NCBI RefSeq assembly: GCF_000626635.1
Contig: NZ_CP007451.1
Coordinates: forward strand, 3,640,501-3,704,500
Direction of reading: 5' to 3'
Length of the DNA: 64,000 nt
From: Draconibacterium orientale
GTDB taxonomy: Bacteria > Bacteroidota > Bacteroidia > Bacteroidales > Prolixibacteraceae
In this document: positions 54,601 to 62,793 of the stretch, piece after piece
Numbering within the stretch: the first letter of the stretch is position 1
Layout of the letters: the number at the start of each line of letters is the position of its first letter
Program-made: the position numbers and the translations under genes
Notes under the pieces: generated by a model
Told to the model about the DNA's origin: nothing
Databases searched by the model: none
The model's input: only the letters and a program-made list of their open reading frames with translations

Positions 54601-54921
54601 GGCAGGAAAGAAGAAGCTGCAATCAGTTTCTGGGTTTATAGTCCCCGTTCGATGGTTGACCTGTTAGTGGAGCCGGATATGCCGAAACTGGATTTGAGGG
54701 TAGAAGGCAATCAGGAAGCAAGCATTTTTGTAAACGGAAAATCTTTTGCTGCTGCCTCAGGTACTCAGAGGCTTGAGAACCTTCCGCTTGAAAAAGGTTG
54801 GAACCATCTTTTCGTAAAACTAAAAAGACAGGAAGGCAAAAGAGACTGGCGGACAAAAATAAAGCTTGAATCGAATAAGGAAGAGTTTTTAAGGGAGATG
54901 AATTCTTCTGTAGGACAATAA
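51655..54921 (+). CDS. GH2 beta-glycosidase, large
   Basis: Exported enzyme of 1088 residues (signal MIRKNVFGLLITIICLTMSANVRGQ). The GH2 sugar-binding domain (about 45-220, ELILNGKWQFMPVFEKD ... GWMKKDFELPEAWADKLVKLHFEAIAGFAKIYVNGELAG), Ig-like domain and TIM barrel (about 345-680) are in order. Catalytic residues are acid/base Glu475 (WSVCNE) and nucleophile Glu554 (GVGETGMGYYG). The last 400 residues hold a flavodoxin-like or glutamine-amidotransferase-like region (about 720-900, LKEYLVNMGVPFVDLNASQEATCGLLIIDG) and a terminal beta domain (ISFWVYSPRSMVDLLVEPD). Likely galactosidase, glucuronidase or mannosidase class; not resolved. Almost overlaps the fusion gene upstream, so the two are co-transcribed. 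Confidence 0.88.
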   Translation: MMIRKNVFGLLITIICLTMSANVRGQYNYNHVFNPMKGFVDVTEKPLRDELILNGKWQFMPVFEKDIEKFIKPDNFNWENVPLKVPSPWNVNSFAERDGGDFLAYPSYPQKWEEAQMGWMKKDFELPEAWADKLVKLHFEAIAGFAKIYVNGELAGENLDIFFPTELDITSLLKPGKNEILVGVAKASLTDDQGKYGRRNYVAGSFWGQHIAGIWQDVSLIAVPELHIANVFVQPDVSNDLLNFEVTIQNNSDKEQNIQLDASVKEWFKEKTEDINLAPVQNGILKDEVLQIASNDKVKIAARESVIVKISAKVEGKLNYWTPETPNLYGSVISLKTGKKKIADTKYTRFGWRQFTIDGTHFLLNGERIVLKGDSWHFMGIPQMTRRYAWAWFQMLKDANANAVRLHAQPYPSFYLEVADEMGICVLDETGIWSSDGGPKMDSDAYWEYCKEHVKSLVIRDRNHASVFGWSVCNETLPVAIHVFHAPESIVQRQVDEINNWVAIVKENDPTRDWISGDGEDMRPTDLPTVIGHYGDENSMKNWSSQGKPWGVGETGMGYYGTPKQISAVNGNRAYESQLGRMEGLATEAYDLIGKQLGYDASYASVFNIIWYGLKPLPFGLKDTSRPSVPEDGIFFPEFQEGIPGMQPEGLGPYTSTVNPGYDPALPLYEPWPMFTAIQAINAEPQQPFKIEEKNTLGDMQASSEKIEQVGIISEENSDLKEYLVNMGVPFVDLNASQEATCGLLIIDGRTAVLGTEDQQIIKSAIESGAKILVWGVAAKNLSGLNEVLPYSIKLTDRETTSFILKSADPMLAELGNKDFYFTELTRRPVMTAGLSGEFVKNGTVLVEACNTDWRRWNSRPEYLKTAAVYRSEEEAKPEGAAIVKATSDNTDFYVSSIDLLQLKSEGEGLFKSLLTNLGVQLEEVPVNSLHALSAGGELERALVLGLEAGYEKMTNDQFTDQLEKNGASEMVQTSAEGFLEFGRKEEAAISFWVYSPRSMVDLLVEPDMPKLDLRVEGNQEASIFVNGKSFAAASGTQRLENLPLEKGWNHLFVKLKRQEGKRDWRTKIKLESNKEEFLREMNSSVGQ

Positions 54922-54980
54922 ACCTTTGCAAAAATTGAATTAAAAGAACTAAAGTGTTTAATCGTAAATATCCTTGAAAT

Positions 54981-57242
54981 ATGAGATATCTAATAAAAAG
55001 TTTTTTTCTGAGTTTGTTTATTGCTGTTTTGATCAGTTTAGGACAATCATCGGTTGCCAATGACTTAAAGAAAGGAAAACTAAAGGACAAAGATCATATT
55101 GTCATTACCGGAGAATGTGCGGACAATAGCCAGTTCGATTATCCTTTTCAAAACCCTGATCTTTCGTTTGAAGAACGGGTAAATGATTTAGTTGGCAGAT
55201 TAACGCTTGAGGAGAAAATTGGTCAGATGATGCACAATGCTCCGGCGATAGACCGCTTGGGAATTTCAAGGTATAATTGGTGGAACGAATGTTTGCATGG
55301 AGTAGGCAGATCCGGAATTAACGTAACTGTTTTTCCTCAGGCAATTGGAATGGCGGCTACTTTTGATGATGAGGCGCTTCTTAAAATGGCTGCAATAACG
55401 TCGGATGAGGCACGTGCTATTCACCATGAATCGAACAGGACAGGACAGGAGGGGCAACAATATCGCGGACTTACATTTTGGACTCCCAATATTAATATTT
55501 TTCGTGACCCAAGATGGGGGCGTGGACAAGAAACTTATGGTGAAGATCCATACCTGACAACACAAATGGGAAAAGCCATGGTACGCGGATTGCAAGGAGA
55601 TGACCCTAACTATTTAAAGGTTTCTGCCTGTGCAAAGCATTTTGCCGTACATAGTGGTCCGGAACCTGGGAGGAATAAATTTGATGTTGCTGTTAATACT
55701 TGCGAACTATGGGATACTTACCTGCCAGCATTTGAAGCTTTGGTTACTGAAGCAAATGTGTCGTCTGTGATGTGTGCTTACAACCGATACGACGGACAAC
55801 CATGTTGCGGAAACGATTTATTAATGATGGATATTCTACGTAATCAATGGGAGTTTGATGGTTACGTCACGTCGGATTGTGGTGCAATAAATGATTTTTT
55901 TGCCAATCACAAAACACATCCAAATCCGGCAAGTGCCGCTGCCGATGCAGTACTTCATGGGACTGATTTGGAGTGTGGAGGTGTTTACCGGAATCTTGCA
56001 GAGGCGGTTAAAAACAAGCAGATTACTGAAGATGAAATTGATGTATCGGTGAAGCGTTTGTTTATGACAAGGATGAAATTGGGAATGTTTGATCCTGAAG
56101 GTATTGCTCCTTATTCTGATATTCCGATGAGCGTTGTTGAGTCGAAAGGCAACAAAGAACATGCTTTGAAAATGGCGAGAGAGTCGATGGTGCTACTTCG
56201 TAACAATAAAAAATTTCTTCCCCTTTCACCCAAAATTAAAAAAGTGCTTGTAATGGGGCCAAATGCAAATAACGAGGAAATTTTACTTGGAAATTACAAC
56301 GGAGTTCCATCTGAAACCATAACTCCTTTCGAGGCTATTAAAGCAAAGAATCAGATTGAAGTTTCTTATGTACAGGGAACATCTTATGTAAATGAAGATA
56401 AAGATATGGAAGCTGAGGCTTTGGCATCCATCAAAAATGCCGATTTGGTAATTTTTGTTGGAGGGATTTCTCCAAGGCTTGAAGGAGAAGAAGGAGACGC
56501 GGGCAAAGATGGTTTGGATGGATTTATTGGCGGCGATCGTACAAACATTGCATTGCCTGCAATTCAAACCGAAATGATGAAAAAAGTGAAAGCTGCCGGG
56601 AAACCACTGGTTTTTGTCTGTATGTCGGGAAGTGCCATTGGTTTTGAATGGGAAGCACAAAATGCCGACGCAATTATTCAGGCCTGGTACGGGGGACAGT
56701 CAGCGGGAACTGCTGTTGCTGATGTGATTTTTGGCGATTATAATCCTGCCGGACGTTTGCCACTTACTTTCTACCGCAATTTAAACGATTTGCCTCCAAT
56801 CGAAGATTATTCGATGACAAACAGTACCTATCGCTACTACAACGGCGAAGTACTTTATCCTTTTGGTTTTGGATTGAGCTATACTGATTTTGACTACAAA
56901 TGGGGAAGCAAACCAAAATCAATTTATACTGAAAACGAGACGATTTCTTTTTCTGTAAAAATTAGGAACGCTGGTAAGCTGGACGGAGATGAAGTGGTTC
57001 AGGCTTACATAAAATATCCTGAAGAAATAGGATTGCCAAAAGAGGAGTTACGGGAATTCAAAAGATTGAACCTTCGTGTTGGTGACGAGAAGGAAGTAAC
57101 AATGACTATTTCTGTGAACGATCTGAAAAAATGGAATGAAGTTCATAACGAAAAAGAGTTGATAAAGGGGGAGTATTCTTTATTTATTGGAGGAAATTCA
57201 GCCGACAGCCAACTTAGTTTCGATTTTAAGGTAGCGAATTAA
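54981..57242 (+). CDS. GH3 beta-xylosidase-like enzyme
   Basis: Exported GH3 enzyme of 753 residues (signal up to about SSVA). It is closely similar to the PA14-bearing GH3 at 43163: YNWWNECLHGVGRS, DPRWGRGQETYGEDPYL, CAKHFAVHSGPE, nucleophile Asp299 in VTSDCGAINDFF, and AWYGGQSAGTAVADVIFGDYNPAGRLPLTF. The PA14 insertion is missing; the second domain goes directly from NGVPSETITPFEAIK to VIFVGGISPRLEGEE. A fibronectin-III-like domain closes the protein. Predicted xylosidase/arabinosidase-type specificity, but GH3 branches are not fully predictive. Preceded by a 59-base gap. Confidence 0.92.
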   Translation: MRYLIKSFFLSLFIAVLISLGQSSVANDLKKGKLKDKDHIVITGECADNSQFDYPFQNPDLSFEERVNDLVGRLTLEEKIGQMMHNAPAIDRLGISRYNWWNECLHGVGRSGINVTVFPQAIGMAATFDDEALLKMAAITSDEARAIHHESNRTGQEGQQYRGLTFWTPNINIFRDPRWGRGQETYGEDPYLTTQMGKAMVRGLQGDDPNYLKVSACAKHFAVHSGPEPGRNKFDVAVNTCELWDTYLPAFEALVTEANVSSVMCAYNRYDGQPCCGNDLLMMDILRNQWEFDGYVTSDCGAINDFFANHKTHPNPASAAADAVLHGTDLECGGVYRNLAEAVKNKQITEDEIDVSVKRLFMTRMKLGMFDPEGIAPYSDIPMSVVESKGNKEHALKMARESMVLLRNNKKFLPLSPKIKKVLVMGPNANNEEILLGNYNGVPSETITPFEAIKAKNQIEVSYVQGTSYVNEDKDMEAEALASIKNADLVIFVGGISPRLEGEEGDAGKDGLDGFIGGDRTNIALPAIQTEMMKKVKAAGKPLVFVCMSGSAIGFEWEAQNADAIIQAWYGGQSAGTAVADVIFGDYNPAGRLPLTFYRNLNDLPPIEDYSMTNSTYRYYNGEVLYPFGFGLSYTDFDYKWGSKPKSIYTENETISFSVKIRNAGKLDGDEVVQAYIKYPEEIGLPKEELREFKRLNLRVGDEKEVTMTISVNDLKKWNEVHNEKELIKGEYSLFIGGNSADSQLSFDFKVAN

Positions 57243-57365
57243 CATGAATACAGTAACGAATTATTCTTAAAATATCGGTATTGGTTTTATGGAACCACAA
57301 GTGAATGAAATCGGCAAAACAATATCCCGATAAAATTCAAAAGAAGAATGTTTTAAATAAAAAAA

Positions 57366-57377
57366 CGCTTTAAAGCG
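57366..57377. repeat. Perfect 12-base palindrome before GH3 gene
   Basis: CGCTTTAAAGCG, 16 bases upstream of the ATG at 57394. The 151-base gap after the preceding GH3 is longer than most in this region, so it may hold a promoter or operator. No TTTG/TAnnTTTG pair was found. Confidence 0.3.
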
Positions 57378-57393
57378 ACAAACCTAAATAAAG

Positions 57394-60300
57394 ATGACTT
57401 TAAAAAAAATGAAAATTAGTTTAGCTCAGGAAATTAAGGAAAAATCAAACTATAAAGCTGGCTTTGTTATTTTGTTTCTGTTTTTATTTGTGTTGTCGGG
57501 AACAATTTCTGCACAAAGTTTCACTGCTGCAACAGCTTCAACAAATCAGCCTGAAGCCGGAAAGGCATTTGACGCAAATAAGAAAACAGGATGGGAACTA
57601 AGTAACGAGGACCTGACAAAAGACCAGTACATTATGTTTGTGCTGGCATCGCCCGGCGATGTAAAAGAGGTGCATTTGCAGGCAGATGGTTTTAGCGCTG
57701 AGAATCTGAAAAAAATGATGGATTTGTATATCACTTACGATCCAATGAATCTTGGTGAACCTCTCGATTTTGATATTAAAGGCAAGGGGAATTTTGTGTT
57801 GTCTTTTGCCCCAAAATACGGAGCACATTTGCGTTTGCAATTCAAGCGGGGCATTGCAACTTCCACCGTATCTCTAAATGAAGTGGGAGTATCTTATGCT
57901 GAGGCTGAAACAAAGGCGGTTGAAGGAGATCGTCCCTGGATGGATGCTGATTTGCCGGTTAAAGCACGTGTTGATCTGCTACTGGCCGCTATGACACCGG
58001 CTGACAAAATGGAACTTTTAAGAGAAGGGTGGGGTATTCCCGGAATTCCTCATTTGGGGATCCCTTTTTTAAATAAAGTGGAAGCTATTCATGGCTATTC
58101 ATACGGAAGCGGTGCAACTATTTTTCCACAGGCAATTGGTTTGGGAGCGAGCTGGGACAAAAAACTGGCAGAAGAAGTTGCCGGCGTAATCGGAGACGAG
58201 ACAAAAGCCGCACATACCTTACAGGCCTGGTCGCCGGTTTTAGATGTTGCACAGGATGCCCGATGGGGACGCTGCGAAGAAACATATGGCGAGGATCCGG
58301 TTCTGGTTTCACAGATTGGAGGCGCGTGGATCAAAGGATATCAATCAAAAGGATTACTGGTTACCCCCAAACATTTTGCGGCTCATGGTGCCCCGCTCGG
58401 AGGTCGTGACTCGCATGATATTGGTCTTTCAGAACGAGAAATGAGGGAAATTCACCTGGTACCTTTTCGTCATGTTTTCAGAACATACAATTGCCAGTCG
58501 GTAATGGAGTCTTATTCCGATTACCTGGGAGTTCCGGTTGCCAAAAGCAAGGAATTACTGCACAGGATTTTACGTGAAGAATGGGGCTTTGAAGGTTATA
58601 TTGTTAGTGACTGCGGAGCCATTGGTAATATGACCAGCCGCAAGCATTATGTTGCGAAAGATGAAGTGGAGGCGGCAAATCTTGCATTGGCTGCAGGTAT
58701 TGCAACTAACTGCGGCGATATTTACAATAACAAATCAGTGATTGAAGCGGCCCAAAACGGAGAATTGGATATGGAGGCTCTTGATGCAGTTTGTAGCAGC
58801 ATGCTGGAGACAATTTTCAGAAACGGGCTTTTTGAGGATAATCCTTCAAAGCCTTTAGACTGGAATACAATTTACCCGGGCTGGAACAGTCCTGAGCACA
58901 AGGAAATGGCTCATCTGGCAGCTTTGAAATCAATTGTTTTGTTGGAAAACAAAAACGAAATTCTCCCGTTTTCAAACGATTTAAAGTCGATTGCAGTAAT
59001 AGGCCCCGGAGCAGATGATCTTCAACCCGGAGATTACACCGCCAAACTACAGGAGGGACAATTGAAATCAGTATTAACAGGCCTGAAGCAAAGAGCCGGA
59101 GATAACATAGAAATCAATTTTGCCAAGGGATGTGAATTTATTTCAGATAAGGAAGAAGATTTTAATGAAGCTTTGGAAGCTGCCAAAAGTTCGGATATTG
59201 CCGTTCTTGTTTTGGGTGATTGCTCAACAAGTGAATCGACACAGGGCATAAAAAAGACATCGGGAGAAGCAAATGACTATGCAAGTCTGATTTTGCCTGG
59301 AAACCAGCAAAAGCTGCTTGAAGCTGTTTGTGAAACAGGAAAACCGGTTATTCTGGTTCTTCAGGTTGGCCGCCCTTATAACCTCTCTTATGCAAAAGAA
59401 CATTGTGCCGCAATTTTAGTAAACTGGCTACCCGGACAAGAAGGTGGCCCTGCAACAGCCGATGTTTTGTTTGGCGATTATAATCCTGCCGGCCGTTTGC
59501 CAATGACTTTCCCGAGAGATGTGGCGCAGTTGCCCTTGTACTACAATTTCAAAACTTCCGGGCGTGGTTACAATTATGTTGACATGCCATTTTATCCTTT
59601 ATATTCTTTTGGCTATGGCTTGAGCTACACAAACTTTAATTATTCGAACCTGAAAGTAAACGAAAATGCTGATGGCACAGTTGACATCGCAGCTACGGTT
59701 ACAAATGTAGGTGAACGCGATGGGGAAGAAGTGGTTCAGTTGTATGTAACCGATATGTATGCCAGTGTGAAAACGCGTGTGATGGAGTTAAAAGACTTTG
59801 ACCGTATTCAGCTGGCGGCAGGAGAATCCCGTGAAATACAATTTAAATTGACACCCTACCAGTTGTCGTTGTTAGATGAGAACATGGACAGGGTAGTTGA
59901 AAGCGGACAGTTCAAAATTCTGCTTGGAGGGAAAAGTCCTGAATATGTTGCTGCCGACCGGATTAAGGATAGTGTAGGTTTTGAAACTTCAGCAGATGGC
60001 GTTTCAACAATGCTAAACTACACCCATTCTTTTAAAGCAGACTTTGATTTGAGTTTTGCCCAGATCGATCAGGCTACAGTGGAAGGTAAAACACTGGTAA
60101 ATATCAATGTGAAAAATGATGGAACCATTACAGATGTCGGCAAAGTGAAAATATTTGTAGACGGAGTTCAACAGGAAGAAATTCATCATTATGAGTTGAC
60201 TCCTGGTGAAGAAAAAATAATTCAATTTAAATTAGAAGGGCGTAATATGAAAAATTTGGTGGCTGTTGCCAAATACAAAAGCATCGCGCAAACTTTGTAA
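57394..60300 (+). CDS. GH3 beta-glycosidase with N-terminal discoidin-like domain
   Basis: Exported GH3 enzyme of 968 residues; a hydrophobic signal segment (AGFVILFLFLFVLSGTISAQ) lies near residues 27-46, with ATG 57409 as an alternative start. An N-terminal F5/8C-like domain (about 47-170, STNQPEAGKAFDANKKTGWELSNEDL, YIMFVLASPGDVKEVHLQADG) precedes the GH3 barrel. The nucleophile Asp406 is in IVSDCGAIGNM; KHFAAHGAPLGGRD and ARWGRCEETYGEDP are typical. After the fibronectin-III-like domain, an extra C-terminal beta domain (about 860-968, VNINVKNDGTITDVGKVKIFVDG) resembles a CARDB-like module. It differs from the other three GH3 proteins in having extra domains at both ends. Confidence 0.9.
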   Translation: MTLKKMKISLAQEIKEKSNYKAGFVILFLFLFVLSGTISAQSFTAATASTNQPEAGKAFDANKKTGWELSNEDLTKDQYIMFVLASPGDVKEVHLQADGFSAENLKKMMDLYITYDPMNLGEPLDFDIKGKGNFVLSFAPKYGAHLRLQFKRGIATSTVSLNEVGVSYAEAETKAVEGDRPWMDADLPVKARVDLLLAAMTPADKMELLREGWGIPGIPHLGIPFLNKVEAIHGYSYGSGATIFPQAIGLGASWDKKLAEEVAGVIGDETKAAHTLQAWSPVLDVAQDARWGRCEETYGEDPVLVSQIGGAWIKGYQSKGLLVTPKHFAAHGAPLGGRDSHDIGLSEREMREIHLVPFRHVFRTYNCQSVMESYSDYLGVPVAKSKELLHRILREEWGFEGYIVSDCGAIGNMTSRKHYVAKDEVEAANLALAAGIATNCGDIYNNKSVIEAAQNGELDMEALDAVCSSMLETIFRNGLFEDNPSKPLDWNTIYPGWNSPEHKEMAHLAALKSIVLLENKNEILPFSNDLKSIAVIGPGADDLQPGDYTAKLQEGQLKSVLTGLKQRAGDNIEINFAKGCEFISDKEEDFNEALEAAKSSDIAVLVLGDCSTSESTQGIKKTSGEANDYASLILPGNQQKLLEAVCETGKPVILVLQVGRPYNLSYAKEHCAAILVNWLPGQEGGPATADVLFGDYNPAGRLPMTFPRDVAQLPLYYNFKTSGRGYNYVDMPFYPLYSFGYGLSYTNFNYSNLKVNENADGTVDIAATVTNVGERDGEEVVQLYVTDMYASVKTRVMELKDFDRIQLAAGESREIQFKLTPYQLSLLDENMDRVVESGQFKILLGGKSPEYVAADRIKDSVGFETSADGVSTMLNYTHSFKADFDLSFAQIDQATVEGKTLVNINVKNDGTITDVGKVKIFVDGVQQEEIHHYELTPGEEKIIQFKLEGRNMKNLVAVAKYKSIAQTL

Positions 60301-60323
60301 TTAAAAACTAATCAAATACAAGA

Positions 60324-62792
60324 ATGAAAAATAATCTGATTATCATTTCACTTTTGCTCGTAAGCTGGGCAGTTGGGGCTCAAAACGTAAATTCGCCTGC
60401 CAGTCAGCGTGAAGGCAGAATCACAGCAAGATGGGCTGACCGGGCAGAAGTTAAAAACGGTGCATCAAAGCCCGACGGTCAATATGTTTTATGGTATCAG
60501 CAACCTGCTAAAATATGGGAGGAAGCTATGCCGCTTGGTAACGGAACACTGGGAGCAATGGTTTTTGGTGGTGTTGCCGACGAGCGAATTCAGTTAAACG
60601 AAAGTTCGTTGTGGGACGGTTATCCGCTGGATCCAAACGATCCTTCATCAACTGAGTATCTTCCTGAAGTACAACGCTTGCTTTTTGAAGGTAAGAATAA
60701 CGAAGCTGTGAAATTGGCAGAGCAACACATGATGGGACGTCCCCGCGGAGTGAAGCCTTTTCAGTCGTTGGGCGAGCTTTGGTTTGACACGCCAATTCTG
60801 AACGTTTCGAATTATGTCAGGAGTCTGGATTTGGCAACTGCGGTAACAACCACCAGTTTTTCTGCTGACGGAGCAGATTATAGCAGAGAAGTTTTTATTT
60901 CGCCGGTTGACAAAGTGATGGTTGTTCATTTTACAACAAAGGGCAAAGACGGAATTAGTTTCAATCTTACTTTAACGCGACAAAAAGATGCGGTTTGCGA
61001 ACCCGTTTCAGGAGATTCAAATTCAATAGTAATGAAAGGTCAAATCGATACTAAAGATGAGACCGGCAAACAGCGAGGCCTGAGTTTTGCTGCCCAGGTA
61101 AAAGCCATTACAAAGGGCGGAAAAGTAGAGCTTGAAAATGATGTGTTGAAAGTATCGGGTGCAAAAGAAATAACATTGCTGGTAAGCGGTGCCACAAACT
61201 ATCCGGGTTTGGATAAAATGTTGGAAGGTGCCGATCCTTCGATTGACCCGGCTGCTATCTGTGCCGAAACAATTGCAAAAGCTGAATCGAAAAGCTACAA
61301 AAAATTAAAAGCAGACCATATTGCAGAACACCAGCGTTTATTTAACCGTGTTGGTTTGACTTTAGGTAAAACAGAAGCTTCAACATTGGCACTTCCAACG
61401 GACAAGCGCTTGGAATTGGCCAGAGAAAAAGGAACTCCCGACAACGGTTTGGTAGAAACTTTCTTTCAGTTTGGACGTTATTTGCTTATTTCAAGTTCGC
61501 GTCCGGGAACGATGCCTGCAAACCTGCAGGGAATCTGGGCATGGCAAATGAACCCGCCGTGGAATGCCGACTACCACACTAACATCAATTTTCAGATGAA
61601 CTACTGGCCGGCAGAAATCACCAACCTTTCAGAATTGCACATGCCAATGTTCGATTTAATGGATGCATTGGTAGAACCGGGTGCCAAATCCGCAAGAGTG
61701 CTTTACGGAGCTGATGGCTGGGTGGTGCACCACCTTACCGATGCTTGGGGATTTACAGCGCCTGCTGATGGGCCGCAGGGAATTTGGCCAATGGGAGCTG
61801 CGTGGCTTGCCCAACACCCCTGGGAACATTACGCGTTCACAGGCGATGAAGCATTCCTGAAAGAGAGGGCTTATCCTTTAATGAAAGGTGCTGCTGAGTT
61901 TATTTTTGATTTTCTGATAGAAGCGCCGGAAGGCACAGCTTGTCCGGGAAAACTGGTAACCAACCCTTCGTATTCACCCGAAAATGCTTTCTTTTTACCT
62001 GACGGAAGTACAACGGTTTTTACCTACGGTGCCACAATGGACCTGGAAATCATCCATGATTTGCTGACACACTGTATTAAAGCCTGTGATATTTTGGGTG
62101 TAGATGCCGCTTTCAAGCAAGAGCGTGAAGAAACGCTGGCGAATTTGGCCCCAATCCGAATAAGCGAGAAAACCGGTAGAATTATGGAGTGGGCAGAAGA
62201 CTATAAAGAAGTAGAACCACATCACCGTCATACTTCACATTTATTTGGCCTGCACCCCGGAAACCAGATCACAACTTTGGGAACGCCGGAACTGGCTGAA
62301 GCAGCGCGTAAAACGTTGATAGCCCGTGGCGACGATGGAACAGGCTGGGGATTGGCCTGGAAAATAAATATGTGGAACCGCCTGCAGGATAGCGATCATG
62401 CCTATAAACTGCTTTCTGTATTGCTGGCATCGAAAACATTGCCAAACCTGTTCGACAATCACCCACCTTTCCAGATTGACGGAAACTTTGGTGCAACAGC
62501 AGCTATTGCTGAAATGTTGTTACAAAGCCAGTCGCAAAATGAAGACGGCAGTTATAATCTTCAATTGTTGCCATCATTGCCAACGCCGTTAAAAGACGGA
62601 TCGGTAAAAGGACTAAAAGCAAGAGGGGGATTTGTTGTTGATCTGAATTGGAAAGACGGCAAAGTAACCCACGTTAGTATTCTTTCTGAAAATGGCAATC
62701 CTCTGCATGTTTCCGATGGAACAAATAAGTATGATGCTGAAACAGCTCAAAACGAAATAATAAAACTGGATGAATCACTTAACAAAAAATAA
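60324..62792 (+). CDS. GH95 alpha-L-fucosidase/galactosidase
   Basis: Inverting exo-glycosidase of 822 residues, family GH95, exported (signal [20 protein letters not shown]). N-terminal motif [29 protein letters not shown]. The catalytic set is complete: Asn420 and Asn422 in [12 protein letters not shown], Glu553 in PSYSPEN and Asp719 in [33 protein letters not shown] is also present. It should release terminal alpha-L-fucose or L-galactose. It contrasts with the divergent GH95 part of the fusion at 45846. It starts 23 bases after GH3 and its stop is one base from the GH92 start, so these genes form one operon. Confidence 0.94.
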   Translation: MKNNLIIISLLLVSWAVGAQNVNSPASQREGRITARWADRAEVKNGASKPDGQYVLWYQQPAKIWEEAMPLGNGTLGAMVFGGVADERIQLNESSLWDGYPLDPNDPSSTEYLPEVQRLLFEGKNNEAVKLAEQHMMGRPRGVKPFQSLGELWFDTPILNVSNYVRSLDLATAVTTTSFSADGADYSREVFISPVDKVMVVHFTTKGKDGISFNLTLTRQKDAVCEPVSGDSNSIVMKGQIDTKDETGKQRGLSFAAQVKAITKGGKVELENDVLKVSGAKEITLLVSGATNYPGLDKMLEGADPSIDPAAICAETIAKAESKSYKKLKADHIAEHQRLFNRVGLTLGKTEASTLALPTDKRLELAREKGTPDNGLVETFFQFGRYLLISSSRPGTMPANLQGIWAWQMNPPWNADYHTNINFQMNYWPAEITNLSELHMPMFDLMDALVEPGAKSARVLYGADGWVVHHLTDAWGFTAPADGPQGIWPMGAAWLAQHPWEHYAFTGDEAFLKERAYPLMKGAAEFIFDFLIEAPEGTACPGKLVTNPSYSPENAFFLPDGSTTVFTYGATMDLEIIHDLLTHCIKACDILGVDAAFKQEREETLANLAPIRISEKTGRIMEWAEDYKEVEPHHRHTSHLFGLHPGNQITTLGTPELAEAARKTLIARGDDGTGWGLAWKINMWNRLQDSDHAYKLLSVLLASKTLPNLFDNHPPFQIDGNFGATAAIAEMLLQSQSQNEDGSYNLQLLPSLPTPLKDGSVKGLKARGGFVVDLNWKDGKVTHVSILSENGNPLHVSDGTNKYDAETAQNEIIKLDESLNKK

Positions 62793-62793
62793 A